Part shown: piece by piece, positions 49,376-62,246 of the stretch
Numbering within the stretch: position 1 is the stretch's first letter
Layout: each line of letters begins with the position of its first letter
DNA from: Ischnura elegans
Lineage: Eukaryota > Arthropoda > Insecta > Odonata > Coenagrionidae
Assembly: GCF_921293095.1 (NCBI RefSeq)
Contig: NC_060254.1
Span: 61,488,069-61,552,068 of the forward strand
Direction of reading: 5' to 3'
Length of the DNA stretch: 64,000 nucleotides
Made by a program: the position numbers and the translations under genes
The notes under the pieces: model-generated
Seen by the model: only the letters and a program-made list of their open reading frames with translations
Told to the model about the DNA's origin: nothing
The model's database searches: none

Positions 49376-51746
49376 CACTAGAACCGCTGACTTTTTCGTA
49401 TACCTAGAACCGCGGAGGGGGTCATTTTGACTCCTCGTCTTTTCTTGCCATATTTTTAGTATTCTGGGTTTCTTTTGGACACTGCACTATGTGAAATGAA
49501 TTATCTGAGATTTACAATGAAATTTGAATGATATATGGGCGGTATAAGCGCTAGATAGGCTACATGCCTTGCACAAATAATGCGTTTTTCACATTTTTAC
49601 TGTATGTTCGGCTGAGGATGGGGGAAAAATGTAAACTTTTTTTAAGAAAAAGAAACCCTTTTATTGGTGCAGAGAAGCATACAGTAATGAAGAATGTAGA
49701 ATAAATTCGTTTCGTTGGGTAAAAAGAGAAAAACTGAACAAGGTTAGTGTAGAAAAGGTAAGTAAACCACATTGATTACTTTGGTTTTTTTGTACAATTT
49801 TCACTTTGCGAAACTAATTTCTATCTTTTGGCTTAGAGGATAGACATATTGCTTGCATTGTCGAAGTACATGGACCGCAGACAACTTTCTTACATTCCAT
49901 ACAGAGATAGGATGACTTGTTCTTGCTTTTCGCAGAGCATACTTCAAGTAACTGACATTTGCGTCGATTCTCCAGCTTCGAAGTTTCAGGTCCAAATCCA
50001 AATTTGCTTGTAAATTGGGTCTAGCCCTTACAATTTTATTTGTCACCGAAAGCTCCTCTGACAGCTTTCTGAGCAACTCGTGACGTGAAATCTTTTCCCC
50101 CGTGCATTCTGAGAAGAGAATGTAAGCATTGATAGCAGCAATATCCAATACGTTGTAAAAAAAAACATGTACTGGCCAGCGTCGCGTGGCAGCACGAACA
50201 GAGTAAAGCCTAGCCATCAACAGAGTCAACACCAGATTTATTTTTATTATAAACCTCAATAGTTTCAGGAAGTCTTTTCTCAGTTTCCCTCACTGTGATA
50301 TTGGGATACATAGTGCTTAGTACAATCACATTTTTCTCCCTTTTACCCTGATAAACTGTGAGAGGCGTCATTGTTTTTCAAAAATACTGTGGACTACCGA
50401 TGTCCTTTGGCTGCTTTTACCTCATGAGGTATTTCCCTTCTCTTCCTATTTACAGTACCCACTAAGCTTGTTTGTTGGGCTTTTAGAGCCCTTGCAAATT
50501 TCACAGTAGTAAAATAATTATCAGTAGTGATATTTCTTCCTTTTTTCATGCATGATTCAGACAACTTCAGAACGACATGCTCACCTATGTTTACATCTGG
50601 TGCCCGCTCGTCTGATTTATCTAGGTAAGGCATGGCATTACACATAAATTTAGTTTTAGCATCGCAGAGCATCCAGAATTTTATGCCGAATTAGTCAGGC
50701 TTGTTGGGCATATATTGTGTAAAAGGGCATCTTGCCTTTGACGGAAAAAGCTGCTCGTCAACCATGAGTTCAGGCCCTGGTTTGTACAAAGAGTTGCAGT
50801 TCATGATAAAAGAGTCCCAAAGGTGAGAGCAAAGTGCAAATTTGTCAGTATGCAGCCGTTGACTTCTCTCCGTTCTCAAATCAAACCTCAAGTACCGCAA
50901 TACATATTTCGCGGAAACGATCGCGACTCATTGTTTGTGAGAAGAAGGGTGGGTCCCATTCTTTGGACCACAAAAAGTCAAGCTCCAAGTTCCTTGCTCC
51001 GTACCAACCACGTGCATACAATACTGCAATGAAAGCTTCCAGTTCATCCATAGATACCGGCCAGTCCTTGTCCCCACTTTCTTCACGACGTGCTCGTTCT
51101 GTGAAAACCAATACGAGGCGCACTCCCCCTCACCCCCTCGACTCATCCGACTTCTCGCTTCACGCAATATAGCACTGCCGCGCAAACTGATGAATTCGGG
51201 TGAATTGCGAAGTAATACATTGTTATTCATGTAATAGAGATGGCAACTACAATGACGCCACACTGGTAGGGGAGACACAGTAGAGGAAGGAAGGAGCCTT
51301 GAGTGGGGGTAGCCGAGGAAAGGGGTGTCCCCGGAAATTTTCGCGTAGGTCCATTTCTACGCGGCTCGACTCTCACATTCTTTCAGGCGTCCGCTGGGCG
51401 GGATGCCTTTATCTGCGGCCTAATAAGAAACGACAGAGGTGATCCATGCCATTCACACACATTCGACCTTCGAAAATTACGCTTGCGGTGAATTTCTTCT
51501 GCGAAAATATGAAGTTCGGGATCGATCACAGAGCAGGGGTCAAAATGACCCCTACCGCGGTTCTAGGTATATTGTTGTCTAGTGTTCACAAAAATAGTCC
51601 TATAGCGTCGGAATTTCGCACGAATACGCCTTTTTACAATTAATTAAAAGTCAGAAAATATCAGGTTTTTGAAAAAAAAATTAAGTGTGAAATATACATG
51701 TTGAAAATCATAAGGGGTCAATTTGACCCCCTCCGCGGTTCTAGTG
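49376..51746. mobile_element. piggyBac-like DNA transposon, degenerate
   Basis: The termini are CACTAGAACCGC (left) and its reverse complement (right), flanked by GTAA on the left and TTAA on the right. This fits the TTAA target of piggyBac with one base decayed. A second, internal copy of the terminal motif, CTAGAACCGCGG followed by GGGTCATTTTGACTCC, lies at 49404-49438, with an inverted counterpart at 51541-51571. The palindromic GGGTCAATTTGACCC stretch also sits next to the right end. The element is 2.37 kb, about the usual size for the family, and carries a broken transposase on the minus strand. Confidence 0.93.
49814..51123 (-). pseudogene. piggyBac transposase, frameshifted and interrupted
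   Basis: Conserved blocks appear in order on the minus strand. FIAVLYARGWYG (about 51020) is the DUF4371/DDE_Tnp_1_7-type N-terminal helix region. MVDEQLFPSKARCPF with QYMPNKPD (about 50760-50690) holds the first catalytic Asp. TTDNYFTTVKFARAL (about 50500) holds the second. NKSGVDSVD followed by ARLYSVRAATRRWP (about 50220-50170) holds the third. The Cys-rich tail, CMECKKVVCGPC, is at about 49900-49850. Lesions: a frameshift near 50895; an in-frame TAA at 50691-50693 between PNKPD and FGIKFW; a frame change between 50394 and 50360; a frame change near 50220; and another before the Cys-rich tail. The N terminus is not recoverable in one frame. All three catalytic aspartates survive in the fragments, but the gene cannot make an intact enzyme. 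Confidence 0.92.
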
Positions 51747-52088
51747 TTAAATGATCGAAAACATTGTGTTTAAGGGAGATAAAATTTAATAAAGGGTTTC
51801 TACATTGGATATCCAGGATCTCAGGCGTGGGAAAGTGGGCCTAAACTTTGAGAGGATGGGTGCCTTTCAGCAAATAATGAAGCTGGTAGATAAACTCTAT
51901 ATTTGGTGGGTGGGAAGCTGCTTTCAAGAGGGACAATACAAGTTTGGAATTGCCAAGTTTTGAGTCCTCAACTTGCAATATGTATCCTCATAGTGCGCAG
52001 AAATAGACTTTCATTTTGTAACACAACAATCAGATTTGCAAAGTGTATCTGCACTACTGATAGCTGAGAGTGAACTGAATTTCCTAAA

Positions 52089-52567
52089 GGTGAAGCTGAA
52101 CCTACCACATTCCAGTTGAATTACACAACGTTATGTGACAAAAAATTTTCTCTTCCTCGCCCAAACAAATTTTAGGGTCGCTTACCAGAGATATTAATCT
52201 TACATAGTCATCAAGGTGGAGGAAATTTCAACTGCATTTTTCGCCATGGTGAAGCTGAACCTACTACATTCCAGTTGACTTACACAATGTTATGTGACAA
52301 AAAATTTTCTCTTCCTCTGCCCAAACAAATTTTAGGGTCGCTTACCAGAGATATTAATCTCGCTTAGTCATCAAGGTGGAGGAAATTTCAACTGCATTTT
52401 TCGCCATGGTGAAGCTGAACCTACTACATTCCAGTTGACTTACACAATGTTGTGTGACAAAAAATTTTCTCTTCCTCTGCCCAAACAAATTTTAGGGTCG
52501 CTTACCAGAGATATTAATCTCGCTTAGTCATCAAGGTGGAGGAAGTTTCAACTGCATTTTTCGCCAT
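52089..52567. repeat. Three tandem copies of a ~160-bp unit
   Basis: GGTGAAGCTGAACCTAC starts at 52089, 52248 and 52408. Each copy runs to AACTGCATTTTTCGCCAT. Copies 2 and 3 are nearly identical and copy 1 is more diverged. This is a small satellite-like array with no coding capacity. Confidence 0.93.
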
Positions 52568-54126
52568 TTACCCTCACACTTGTTCACAACGACACAATGG
52601 AGTTGGCAGTTTCAAATTCACCAGTATCCGGCAGTAAACATTCAGCCAATAAAATGATCGTGAATGGATTACCTGGACATTGAATGGACACAAGCTCACA
52701 TGAGCAAAGAGCATTCAGACATGCATGTGAGCTAGGAGATATCTGTGGGTCTGTGAAGTGATTATGGATTTCACTTTTATGTAGTGTCATTTACTCTTTT
52801 AGGACATTTACTAGAAATCAAATTTCACCTTAAAATGGAAGGGAAAGCCCAAACTGGCAATAAAACGAGACAGATGTTCCATTCATGATCATTTTCTCCT
52901 TCAATTTCAGCATTATGCTCTCTGTATCTTTTACATTCTTGTGTAGGAAAGAGATATGTTCAACTGAAGAGGTAACTGTAGGCAGATAATCCAGTTTAGG
53001 ATTAATAAAGTGAGAGATAATTATGGATTCAAATAAACATTGATCCACTTCAGTGCTGAATGGCATAACCCAATAAGGAGTTGGGAAAATGCATTCACAG
53101 GCCATGCAAGAAACCCTTACACTGACTTGACTTAGCCCTTCATTAAACCTGGCCTGGGTGAGACCACAATTCGGTCCCCTCTTCCCTCAGACCAGGATCT
53201 TTGCCAAGGTGTACCAACACAGATAAATAGTGTGGACTCGGGGAGGAAGTGGTTGATGAAAGAGGAGATCGGTATGGAAAAAAGAGGTACATTTTAATAA
53301 TTAAGACTTCAGCATTTTAAATTATTTTCAAATCGATTCAATGCATTTCTTATCATATCTAAAGCATGTAATGTAACCCATCTTAAAATGATAGAAAAAT
53401 ATATGTAAACAATTTTGAGTTATTGACAACTGATTGTATAGGTGGTTGACACATCCACAAGAAACACCTTATATCATAAAGCCAAACAAGTGGATCATGG
53501 ATATTGATGTCTTTTTGGAATTGAATGAGTATCCAGTTATGTGCCATTCCTTTGTATCAAAACGTGCCACAAGAGAGAAGAGAGGAAATCTAGGTGGGAT
53601 TTAAGATAGCAATGGAGGACAGATTAAATCCCTTCACACCAAATGGAATCATCAAATAAATTAAGAATGGACTCTGAATTCTACATTAAAATTACCAGAT
53701 CATCTACGAGAAAATTTAGCCACAAATAAGGAAAAAATATGGGATTCACCAAAAAAAAAAATATTTATCCAGACATTAAATATGGAAAAGAATTTAAAGA
53801 AATATATAGATGAAGAACACAGTCTTGAAAGAGAGTGGCAACCAGTTCTTCTTGAGCATAATAAGATGAGAAAGATTGGAGGGAAACAAAATCAGTTTTA
53901 AAAATCAAAAGCAGCAACCTCGGAATGTTTTGAGCTGCGTCACAAGAGGAGGTGGGACCTGCAAAACTAGGGATAGGGAGAGAGAGAGGTGAGTGTTGCT
54001 ATAAGTTTCTTAGAAAGTCGTTAGTTAGTTGTTTTCATCATTGGTAGCGAAAGGGCTAAATAAAAATAATTAAACAATCAATAACAAATAATCCAATGCA
54101 ATGAAGCATAGATTAACATATTTACA

Positions 54127-54965
54127 GTGCAAATATGCATTTTGAACAATCTCACGTAAGATTAGAGGGAGGGTGTCGAACCAAATCTCACCAAGTTGCC
54201 AAAATCACCTCACGTAATAATGGACGCCCCCTTATTACGGATGTAGAAGAGAAGAATTGCATAGATATGAAAAGGCTAGCTGAACGGAGAGCATAGAGTA
54301 GAGCTGTATCAAACCAATCATCAGAAAGATTGTGTGCCAGATTATTGACATATATTTATGTTAATTCTTTTTGCCAGCAGTTCCTGTACCGCCTAAAGCA
54401 GATGTCCTCTAGATGGTCTTCCTCAACATTTCTACCACACTGGATTACCGAAAATAGAGTAATACCATAGAGTAAGTATTTGGTAATACCGGCAATCCAA
54501 AGAACACGGCATCTAATAAGGCATACATCAAGGCTCAATTTTTATTCTATATTAGGCACCCACACCTTTGACGGCAGAAAGACATCTGACAGCAGCCTTT
54601 ACAGTTCCATATATATGCCGTACAATGCTATATCAAGGAATTAGAGGTGTCTATTAATTACGTGAGGTAATTTTGGCCAGTTTTCAGACCCCTCTCCCCC
54701 CTTAGTGAGATTTTACTGGACCCCCTTCCTCCCCCTAATCTCACGTGATATTGTTCAGAATGCGTTTTTTTTGTGTAAATACTTTAATATAAGCTTCATT
54801 GCGTTGGTATTATTACAAGAAAACAATTTGTTTAATTTAATTAAGATTTTCTTTCACAAAAAAAATTACGTGATACTTGCTCCCAATACCCATGTGAGAT
54901 TGGATGAGAATCAGCTTGACACCCTCCCCCTAAACGCCTCACGTAATTATTCGATGCCCCCTTAT
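54127..54965. repeat. Inverted repeat pair plus a third copy
   Basis: Arm 54127-54245 (TGAACAATCTCACGTAAGAT to CCTCACGTAATAATGGA) is inverted at 54645-54770. A third, partial copy in the first orientation lies at 54865-54965 (CATGTGAGATTGGATGAG to CCTCACGTAATTATT). Together they look like one palindromic element and a solo end. Confidence 0.75.
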
Positions 54966-55450
54966 TCTTAGCCACACACTTCTTACGTGAGCTACGCGCT
55001 GGAAAATGGTAAGGAGCTCTCTCATTCCGTAATTTGAAGTTCCCGGCTCGAGTGTAAAACGCACTGCGTATTGTTTGTATGAAAAATTTGAAGTTACGCA
55101 TAACACCGCAGCCGTCAATTCATTGTTTATGTTAAAATGCATTAGGTTTGAATGGAGTTGTTGTAAAGTTAATCACATTGGATCAAGAATCTCAAACGTC
55201 TGTGATAGTTTGACAAAGTTGAAAGTGTAGAATTGTGAATAATTTTTTTAACGTAGCCTGCCGATCGTCAGGAGAAAATTTACGAATAGTCAGCTAACCG
55301 TGATTAGTCGACTCGATAGTGTCATCCGGCTGAACCCTTGGATCATAGAAGACCAAAGTGAGCTGCAAAAATGCCAATAATATGCTAAAGAATGTATTTC
55401 CTCCGTACGAATCTGTGCTAAGTTACTTCAGACTGTACAGCTCCCGCAAG

Positions 55451-57056
55451 ATGCCTAAGAAGAAATCCGCGTCTTCCAGTAAAGAAAAAGAAGTAAGTTC
55501 ATTCGCTAATACCCTGCATATATATACGAAATGAAACTGGTTAGCACTTGAGACATAGAATACCGATATGAAAGAATTTAATCAATTCATTCTTAGCAGA
55601 TTTTAATTGTTTCCCTAATCAGTCTTTCCCATCGTCTTCCCTCATCTCCTTTATAATAATATATGCGAATAATATGCCGACTATTTATCCAAGGATTCAT
55701 TTCCTTATATCTCCACATCCAAGACTCGGTACATTATTCTTAGTGAACGAATAGTTCCAGTTAGGAGTATTATCCACGCTCTCCAAGCCCTCTATACCTA
55801 ACCGTGACTTCTGATGAATACGGGGAAACTTGACCATCTCATTTTAGCAAATTTAATACTAACGCTCCCATTGATTACATCGCAGTTGTAATAACTGCAT
55901 TGATGAGTGAATTAAAGATTTATTACACAATTCAGATTCTCAGAGCTAAGGCCTTACGCACAGGCTGATAATACCTCAGCCCAGTTTTCGGCTGACCACA
56001 GCTTTTGAACCGCATGGTCCTAAGCCCCTTGGACCTCAGTGAACGAACCTCAATCATAAGTGACCATGATTTTCGTGAAGGGCATCTTACGAGTACCCCC
56101 ATCAAGTTATCTTCGATGTACCCACGTACTAAGTCAAAAATTGCAATATAATGGCTTTAAATAGAAATTTAAACTACGGTGATGTCAATATCAGGCCGTC
56201 GATTTTTGGTGAAAAAAATTTTTTCTCCTGACTTATTGCTGACCACCTCTCTAAACCCTTAATAAGGCATGTTCCTATCACATTATCCTCTCGAGAGCAA
56301 AGACAGAAACTAGCAGCCTAACTACTCTCTATAACAGGTTACCTCCTTGGTAAGAAGGCAATAAGTCTTCATTTCAAATCAAGAATCCCAACTAAATTTC
56401 TTAAAGGAATCATCTTGAAATTCCACGATTTTATAATTATATCTTTTTATATAATTCTACCTATATACCTTTTTGTGCTTAATTGTACATGCAGCTCATG
56501 CATTTAAAATGGAAAAAAGTGGATAACCATCTGACAAACTTTTTTTTTTCAGGAAAACAAAGTTCAAAATCCTGTAACCCTTGATAAATCTGGAAATATA
56601 ATGATAAAAATTCTTGCCAAACCAGGAGCAAAACTAAATGCCATTACAGGTACAACTTTAAATGCATTCTTGTAGGTTTGCATGGGTTTCTTATATCGAA
56701 TAACTTTTAGCTTATGCTAATCTCTTTTTCAGGTATAAGTGAGGAAGGTGTTGGTGTACAAATTAATGCACCTCCTGTGGAGGGTGAAGCTAATACTGAA
56801 CTTATTCAGTACATTTCTTCGATTCTGAAAGTTAGGAAAAGTGATGTTTCACTAGACAGGGTAGGTACCATATGCACTTAGATGTATTCTTATGACTTTT
56901 ACGGGCTTGATTCCATTATCTTTCACTGTAGAAATTATGGAAAAATTGTTTTTTCAGGGTTCAAGATCCAGAAATAAGACTTTAATTGTAACTTCTAGTG
57001 GTTCAATTGGAGTAGACATTGTGTTGGAAAAACTGAAAGCTGAAATAAACAGCTGA
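55451..57056 (+). CDS. UPF0235 / C15orf40-like DUF167 protein (121 aa)
   Basis: Four exons, 55451-55492, 56553-56649, 56733-56860 and 56958-57056 (TGA), join in phase with consensus splice sites (GTAAGT donor after exon 1; TTTTTTTTTTCAG before exon 2). The product starts [14 protein letters not shown] and then has the DUF167 signature: [20 protein letters not shown], then [20 protein letters not shown], then [19 protein letters not shown]. The length and the lysine-rich N terminus match animal C15orf40 homologues. The fold is a small alpha/beta protein conserved from bacteria (YggU) to animals; its biochemical role is not established. An AATAAA at 57064 is unusually close to the stop, so the real polyadenylation site may lie further on. 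Confidence 0.95.
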
Positions 57057-57069
57057 AAAGTGAAATAAA

Positions 57070-59820
57070 CCCTATTCATCTCAAACGAGACTTATGCTAC
57101 ATTTGATTTGAAGAGCTGGAATTTCTTTTAATATGTTTACATATCCCTAATCTATGATGCTGACCTGGGCCAGAGTTGCAATATATATGCCTTTCAGAAG
57201 ACACATGTAGTAGCTCTTGAGGAGTTACATGCAATTAATAGAATAATTGAGCATCAATAGGTTAAAATTTTCCGCGTAGTCAATATCTAGTAATGTTCTC
57301 TCTGGGCAAACGTTTAAATATATATACCTTAGAAAGATTGCTATGTTTAAAACACAAATTTAGAGAAATTCCAATGTCAGTTTATACGCATTAGTGACAG
57401 AATACAAAGCTAGTGTAGATGTGAGTATGCTATTCCTTTGATATTTATCATCACATTCCCCTGAATGTATTGATATTTGCTGACCCTATATTTGATGCGA
57501 CATATACACTCGCGTAAGCCTTTTAATATCCATCAGGCTCCTGTGCACTGAATTCTCTGCTGTAAATTGACCTATGGCCATGTAGTGTTGCTAATTTTAA
57601 CCTCCTGAGAGCCATACTAAGCAATGGAAGGGCAAAGCCTTCACCTAACAAGCCAATGGTCAAGAATTTGAGGGAAATTGTGCTTTAACATTGCTAATTG
57701 GGGAAATACCTATGTAACTGCATTGCCACCAGTCAAAAAATTACTTTATTTTCTGCCACAATCGTTCAGCATTTTCTTAGACCACACAATTACCCTTGCG
57801 TACCAGGTCAAATAGAATTATCAGAATTTTTCGGATTAGCATGAATTATTACATGCAAAATCAGCATTCTAGATAAATCTTATCCTGCAGATCATACAGC
57901 AGAAGGCTTATTTACCAGTACCAGTTGATTGGTCTTACCATAATAGGCTTGGTGATATAAGGCACTATCTGGAGGAAATGTGGGCTAAATAACACAAAGG
58001 GGAGACTATGTATAGTCAGCACTTATCTGACAGCTAGTATGTGATTGTTCTCCAATCATTAAAGAAAGAAACAGAAGGGGTCATCCGCATAATATGCTGT
58101 ATGTGTAAACATAATTACAATTCTCTCGATCTCTCCCTTTCAACATTTTGCAGGCCAACGTGACCATTGTTATTAGGGCTGAAGCATGCCGTCTTTGAAG
58201 GCTGACCATTGGCATAAATAGAGGATAGCATTCAAGAAAGCATACTTCAGCTCCGATGACGATGCTCAAGTCTGGTGTCAAAATCCCGGAACCAATTGAA
58301 GAACTCGGCAGATGGGGAACCCAAAATTTTTATCCACCATGTCTCTAGGCAGCACAAGATTTCATTAAATATGAATATGCATTGGAAAAAAGAGGAGAAC
58401 AATGACTCGAGCAGAGGAGAATATTTATTCTAGCCATGAACTCATGAGGGGAGACTTACCAAAGTTACTCCTTCGGCCATATTAAGGATGGTGCCACTGC
58501 AACCGGCCAGAACTTACAATTAGTACACCATTTTTTAACAAGTAGATGGCCATCTTTTTCAAACATAATTTTTGCTGATGGAGATAATGAGGAGGGTAAG
58601 AAAATAATCCACACATCATTTTAAATAGAAGGTTAACACAATTGACATTAGCATCTTCGATAATGTCCAATTCTTAGTGGGATTCAAAGTTTGCTTTTTA
58701 CATGGCTGTGTGCATGAAAATTTTCAATGAAAAGTAACTTTAATAATGATGTCCGATCAAATGTTCAGAGGAACTGATTGCATACAGTTTCAAGAGCTGC
58801 TTCATCACTGGTAAAAATTCAGCCTTAGTTGAGGCTTCCTTGTAGCCCAATTTCCCCTACATTACCATCCCTGAAGAGATGCAAAAACAGAACACCTGCA
58901 AATACACGGTGTGATGAACCCTTTATGATTACATCAGGATTTGGAAATCCTCAATATCATAATGGTCTGCACATTAGATAGAAGTTCTAAGCTGTTGCCA
59001 TAAAATTTCCTCACTATAAAAGAAATGAAAACCAATTATAACTTTTAATCTGATTATAGCAGCCTTTATACCCAAGATAACAGGCACCAAGAGCTCTATG
59101 GGATGTCTTGCTACGTTCGCAGTAAATGAGCATATACTGGATGACTAACAGAAGTAGAAAGCAAGCATGGGAAGAGAGGCTACAGTTGGTGGTTTATTAA
59201 GTACATGATGATTTATAAAACCCTTAAGTAGGCATATTCATTCACGTAAGAGGCTCGCAACTGAATCACCCAGCACTTTGATTCTCATGAATGGTTAAGC
59301 ATGTGTTTGTAATTAATTTCTTAAATGACGAATTTTCATGAATATACATCTGGTCTAAAACAATTTCATTTGTTCCATTTTTTATCACTTCCGCCATAAT
59401 ATGGCACACAAAGATGGAATTATGAAGCATGAATATTAAATATCAATATAGAGCCAACATTCATTACAGCTCGCGTTGTAATAAATATATAACACATACA
59501 AATACAGCAATAATGTTTAAATGTGAATTCATGCATTTATTTGCATGCAACACTATTTATTATTTCAAGGTATTTTAAACAACACGACCGTCGCACAAAA
59601 AGTTAATGTTAAATATATGTGTAATACAATTAAAATTAGGCAACAACATCGTCTAACTTGTCAGTGACTCCAAATTAACATTAGCATGCAAAGTAAATAG
59701 TTCATCAAAATCCAATTTCATTCCTATGACGATACGCAAAACAATCGTATAGAGTCACAATTCCCATCAGAATTGGGTTATATGATGAGAAAGCAGTCGA
59801 AGATACATGAAAAAAGAGTA
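57070..59820. other. Intergenic between C15orf40-like and NR2C2AP genes
   Basis: Unique-looking AT-rich DNA. A stretch at 58160-58370 resembles 46550-46725 (GGGCTGAAG, GATGATGCTCAAG-type and ATTTTTATYC blocks in the same order), so both may be fragments of one repeat. No gene is called. Confidence 0.35.
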
Positions 59821-59825
59821 CTCAC

Positions 59826-60196
59826 AGTGCACAACAACTTTGACTGAAGACTTAGCGTATACATGGGCAACTTCAAATCCAGTCGTCATAGCGAAGACGT
59901 TCCATACTAGTTTAATGCATGCATAAACTACTACTTTCAAACTCCTAATACTATTCTTTTCTTGACGACAAGTAAGTTGACCCTACCAAATTTTCTTCAA
60001 ACCGTAATATGAAACACATGAGTTGGACCATACTAATGTCACAGATTTTACGCTTATAATCACGATATCCAACAAAATTTGAAAGCACCATGAAAAAAAA
60101 CAGCATGGAAAATACATATTATTCTTTAATATCTATAAGGTATTCGATCTTAAGACAGCAATGACTACTGTACTCGAATTAGAGGAAACACTCACA
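59826..60196 (-). other. Candidate divergent transcript with short coding exon
   Basis: On the minus strand, donor-like GTGAGT sites end possible exons at 60196 and 59826. The second is open for about 60 codons and reads VWNVFAMTTGFEVAHVYAKS followed by SVKVVVHC up to the donor. The first exon would start within the NR2C2AP promoter. No acceptor is convincing and no protein family is recognised. Confidence 0.22.
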
Positions 60197-60224
60197 AATT
60201 AAGTACAGCGAACTACGCGGTCTT

Positions 60225-60337
60225 CAGAAGACGGGAACGTGTTTCCGGTCGGTCCATCTTCCGCCCATTTCCGCTAAAAGTTGAAACGCGAAAAGCTAGT
60301 TGTGTCTTCTTCAAATCATGTAAATAATAAATATAGG
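60225..60337 (+). promoter_or_regulatory. Likely NR2C2AP promoter, possibly bidirectional
   Basis: A GC-richer patch immediately 5' of the NR2C2AP start. It contains three ETS-like words in one stretch (TTTCCGGTC, CTTCCGCCC, TTTCCGCT). It has no TATA box at a useful distance. A splice-donor-like AATTT|GTGAGT on the minus strand at 60196 suggests divergent transcription. Confidence 0.45.
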
Positions 60338-60920
60338 ATGTCTATTCTTGATGAATGTGGATATAAATGTCGGTAAGTTGATAATTTTTAAAATCTATTC
60401 AGTATTTTTAGTTACATGAGGTTGCCTGCTCTCTAATTTTCGCCCCATTTGCAGCATAAGCTCAGTCCTCAATAGGGATATCAAATCCTACGGCAAGAGC
60501 CATTTATTTGACGGAAATGATGATACCTGTTGGAATTCTGACCAGGTAGTGAATATTTGTTTAATGAATTCCATTATAATCATGTAAATTCAGCTTGTTC
60601 TATGATTTAGTGCCTGTCGTTTCTAGGGGTCACCACAGTGGATTTCCATCGAACTCCAGCATCGCGCCCATCTGACTGCCTTTGAGATTCAATTTCAAGG
60701 AGGTTTTGTGGGTGTGAATTGTTCGTTGGAGCTTAAGGACGATGGCGAATCGATATCTACGACTGAAGACTTTTACCCTGAGGATGTGAACTCGTTGCAA
60801 CGTTTTTCTCTGAAAAATCCGAGAACCGCCAAGGAAGTTAAGTTAGTTTTCAACCAAAGTACTGACTTTTATGGCAGGATAGTTGTATACAAGCTTGACG
60901 TGTTGGGGAGTAAAATTTAA
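60338..60920 (+). CDS. NR2C2AP: Nuclear receptor 2C2-associated protein homologue (139 aa)
   Basis: Three exons, 60338-60372, 60455-60545 and 60627-60920 (TAA), join in phase with GTAAGT and GTAGTG donors. The 139 residues equal the length of the human protein. Landmarks in order: SSVLNRDIKSYGKSHLFDGN, DDTCWNSDQGSPQWISIEL, FEIQFQGGFVG, DFYPEDVNSLQRF and DFYGRIVVYKLDVLG. The protein is a compact discoidin/F5-F8-type beta-sandwich. In mammals it associates with the orphan receptor NR2C2 (TR4) and represses its activity; whether that role holds in arthropods is unknown. The start is the first ATG in the exon, preceded by in-frame stops. The gene is short and compact, unlike the arrestin gene upstream. 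Confidence 0.97.
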
Positions 60921-62238
60921 TTTTTATAAAGTTTTCATCGTGCCTTTTCCTTTAGTTTCTTCACCCTTCACCCGTTAGAGGCGTACGTAATACCTCGAAT
61001 TTTATCATTTCATTTTATCGTTTAAGCTTGTGGAAGAGAACTACTTTGAAGCTATTTAATGTTAGTGTGTTAAAATGGAAGCAAGATTCTGCAGTATATA
61101 TTTTGATTAAAATTCACTACATATCGTGGTCGAGGAAAAAATGTTGAACGAAGAACTATCTCTAGCTTCAGTGAAGATCTAGGTGGTTTTGTAGCGGTAG
61201 TGATTAAGGCCTGATTATTTGCTTTTTTAAAACGTACCTGTTAAAATGTAAATGAAATTAAAACTTAGTTAAATCATATTGTGAATGCCCGTTTGAAGTA
61301 TTCACACTATTTACTTATGAAATTTCAAACCAGGCGTATTACAGTATTTTGTTGCATTTTCTTTGATTTTTTAAGTAAATTTATTTTGTCTGAAGGCCGT
61401 ACGAAGAAGGCAAAACATGAGGAAGAATGTATTCAGATCAGTTCTCCAGGAGAACATATAAGTCAAAGTCAACATCACATTCACTAAATACTAAGTTTCA
61501 GTATTATAATTCAGTAAATCTATTTATAATGAAATTAACAGTCATATTAGAAGTGAAGTATATTTCTTAATACCGGTTGTCTAGCATTTATCATCATGAA
61601 ATAGTAATTTGATGAAAATCCATTTAAACCCTAACATTGGCACATACCCAATGTGTGAAGAAGATAAGGTAAGAAAGTCTTCATTGACTATACAAAATTT
61701 AAAATTCAGTCCAAGAATTAATTTTCCACCGCATATTAAGTTTCATAGCATGAAAAGGTTAATCTGTAACTAAGTTTCATCATTAATCACTGCTTGTCAT
61801 AAGACCTTCAGTTATCTCTGGACATTGTTCAAGCTTTATACCTCATTGGTCGTGGTCCAGTATCTATTTCATCAAGTGAGTGCGACGTGCTGTAGTGGCT
61901 TTGAAAAGTTTTCTTCACTTTTACATGTCCTTTTGAAAACAAAATTCTTTCCAATCTTCTGTGAGAGAGTGGGAATAACTTTAAAGTGAACTAGTATGTA
62001 ATATAATTCCATTCAAACAACAATTTCACTCTTGTAGCCAAGTGAAAGCTTAAATTTCAATTTACAAAAAATATTGTTATTAAGGAACAAAAGGCATAAA
62101 AATTTACATCTCACAACAGCAAGATATTGTTTAAATTTTACTCACTGATAACATCAAATCATTAGAATTGATATTTTAGAGGTTTAAAGAAATAAGAAAG
62201 CCGTGCATTTCAGTCAGACAACAATACAAAGACAGCCA
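60921..62238 (+). other. NR2C2AP 3' flank
   Basis: AT-rich 3' UTR and flank. No gene or clear polyadenylation signal is unambiguous. The ORF at 61281-61487 has no recognised family. Confidence 0.3.
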
Positions 62239-62246
62239 GGGATGCC

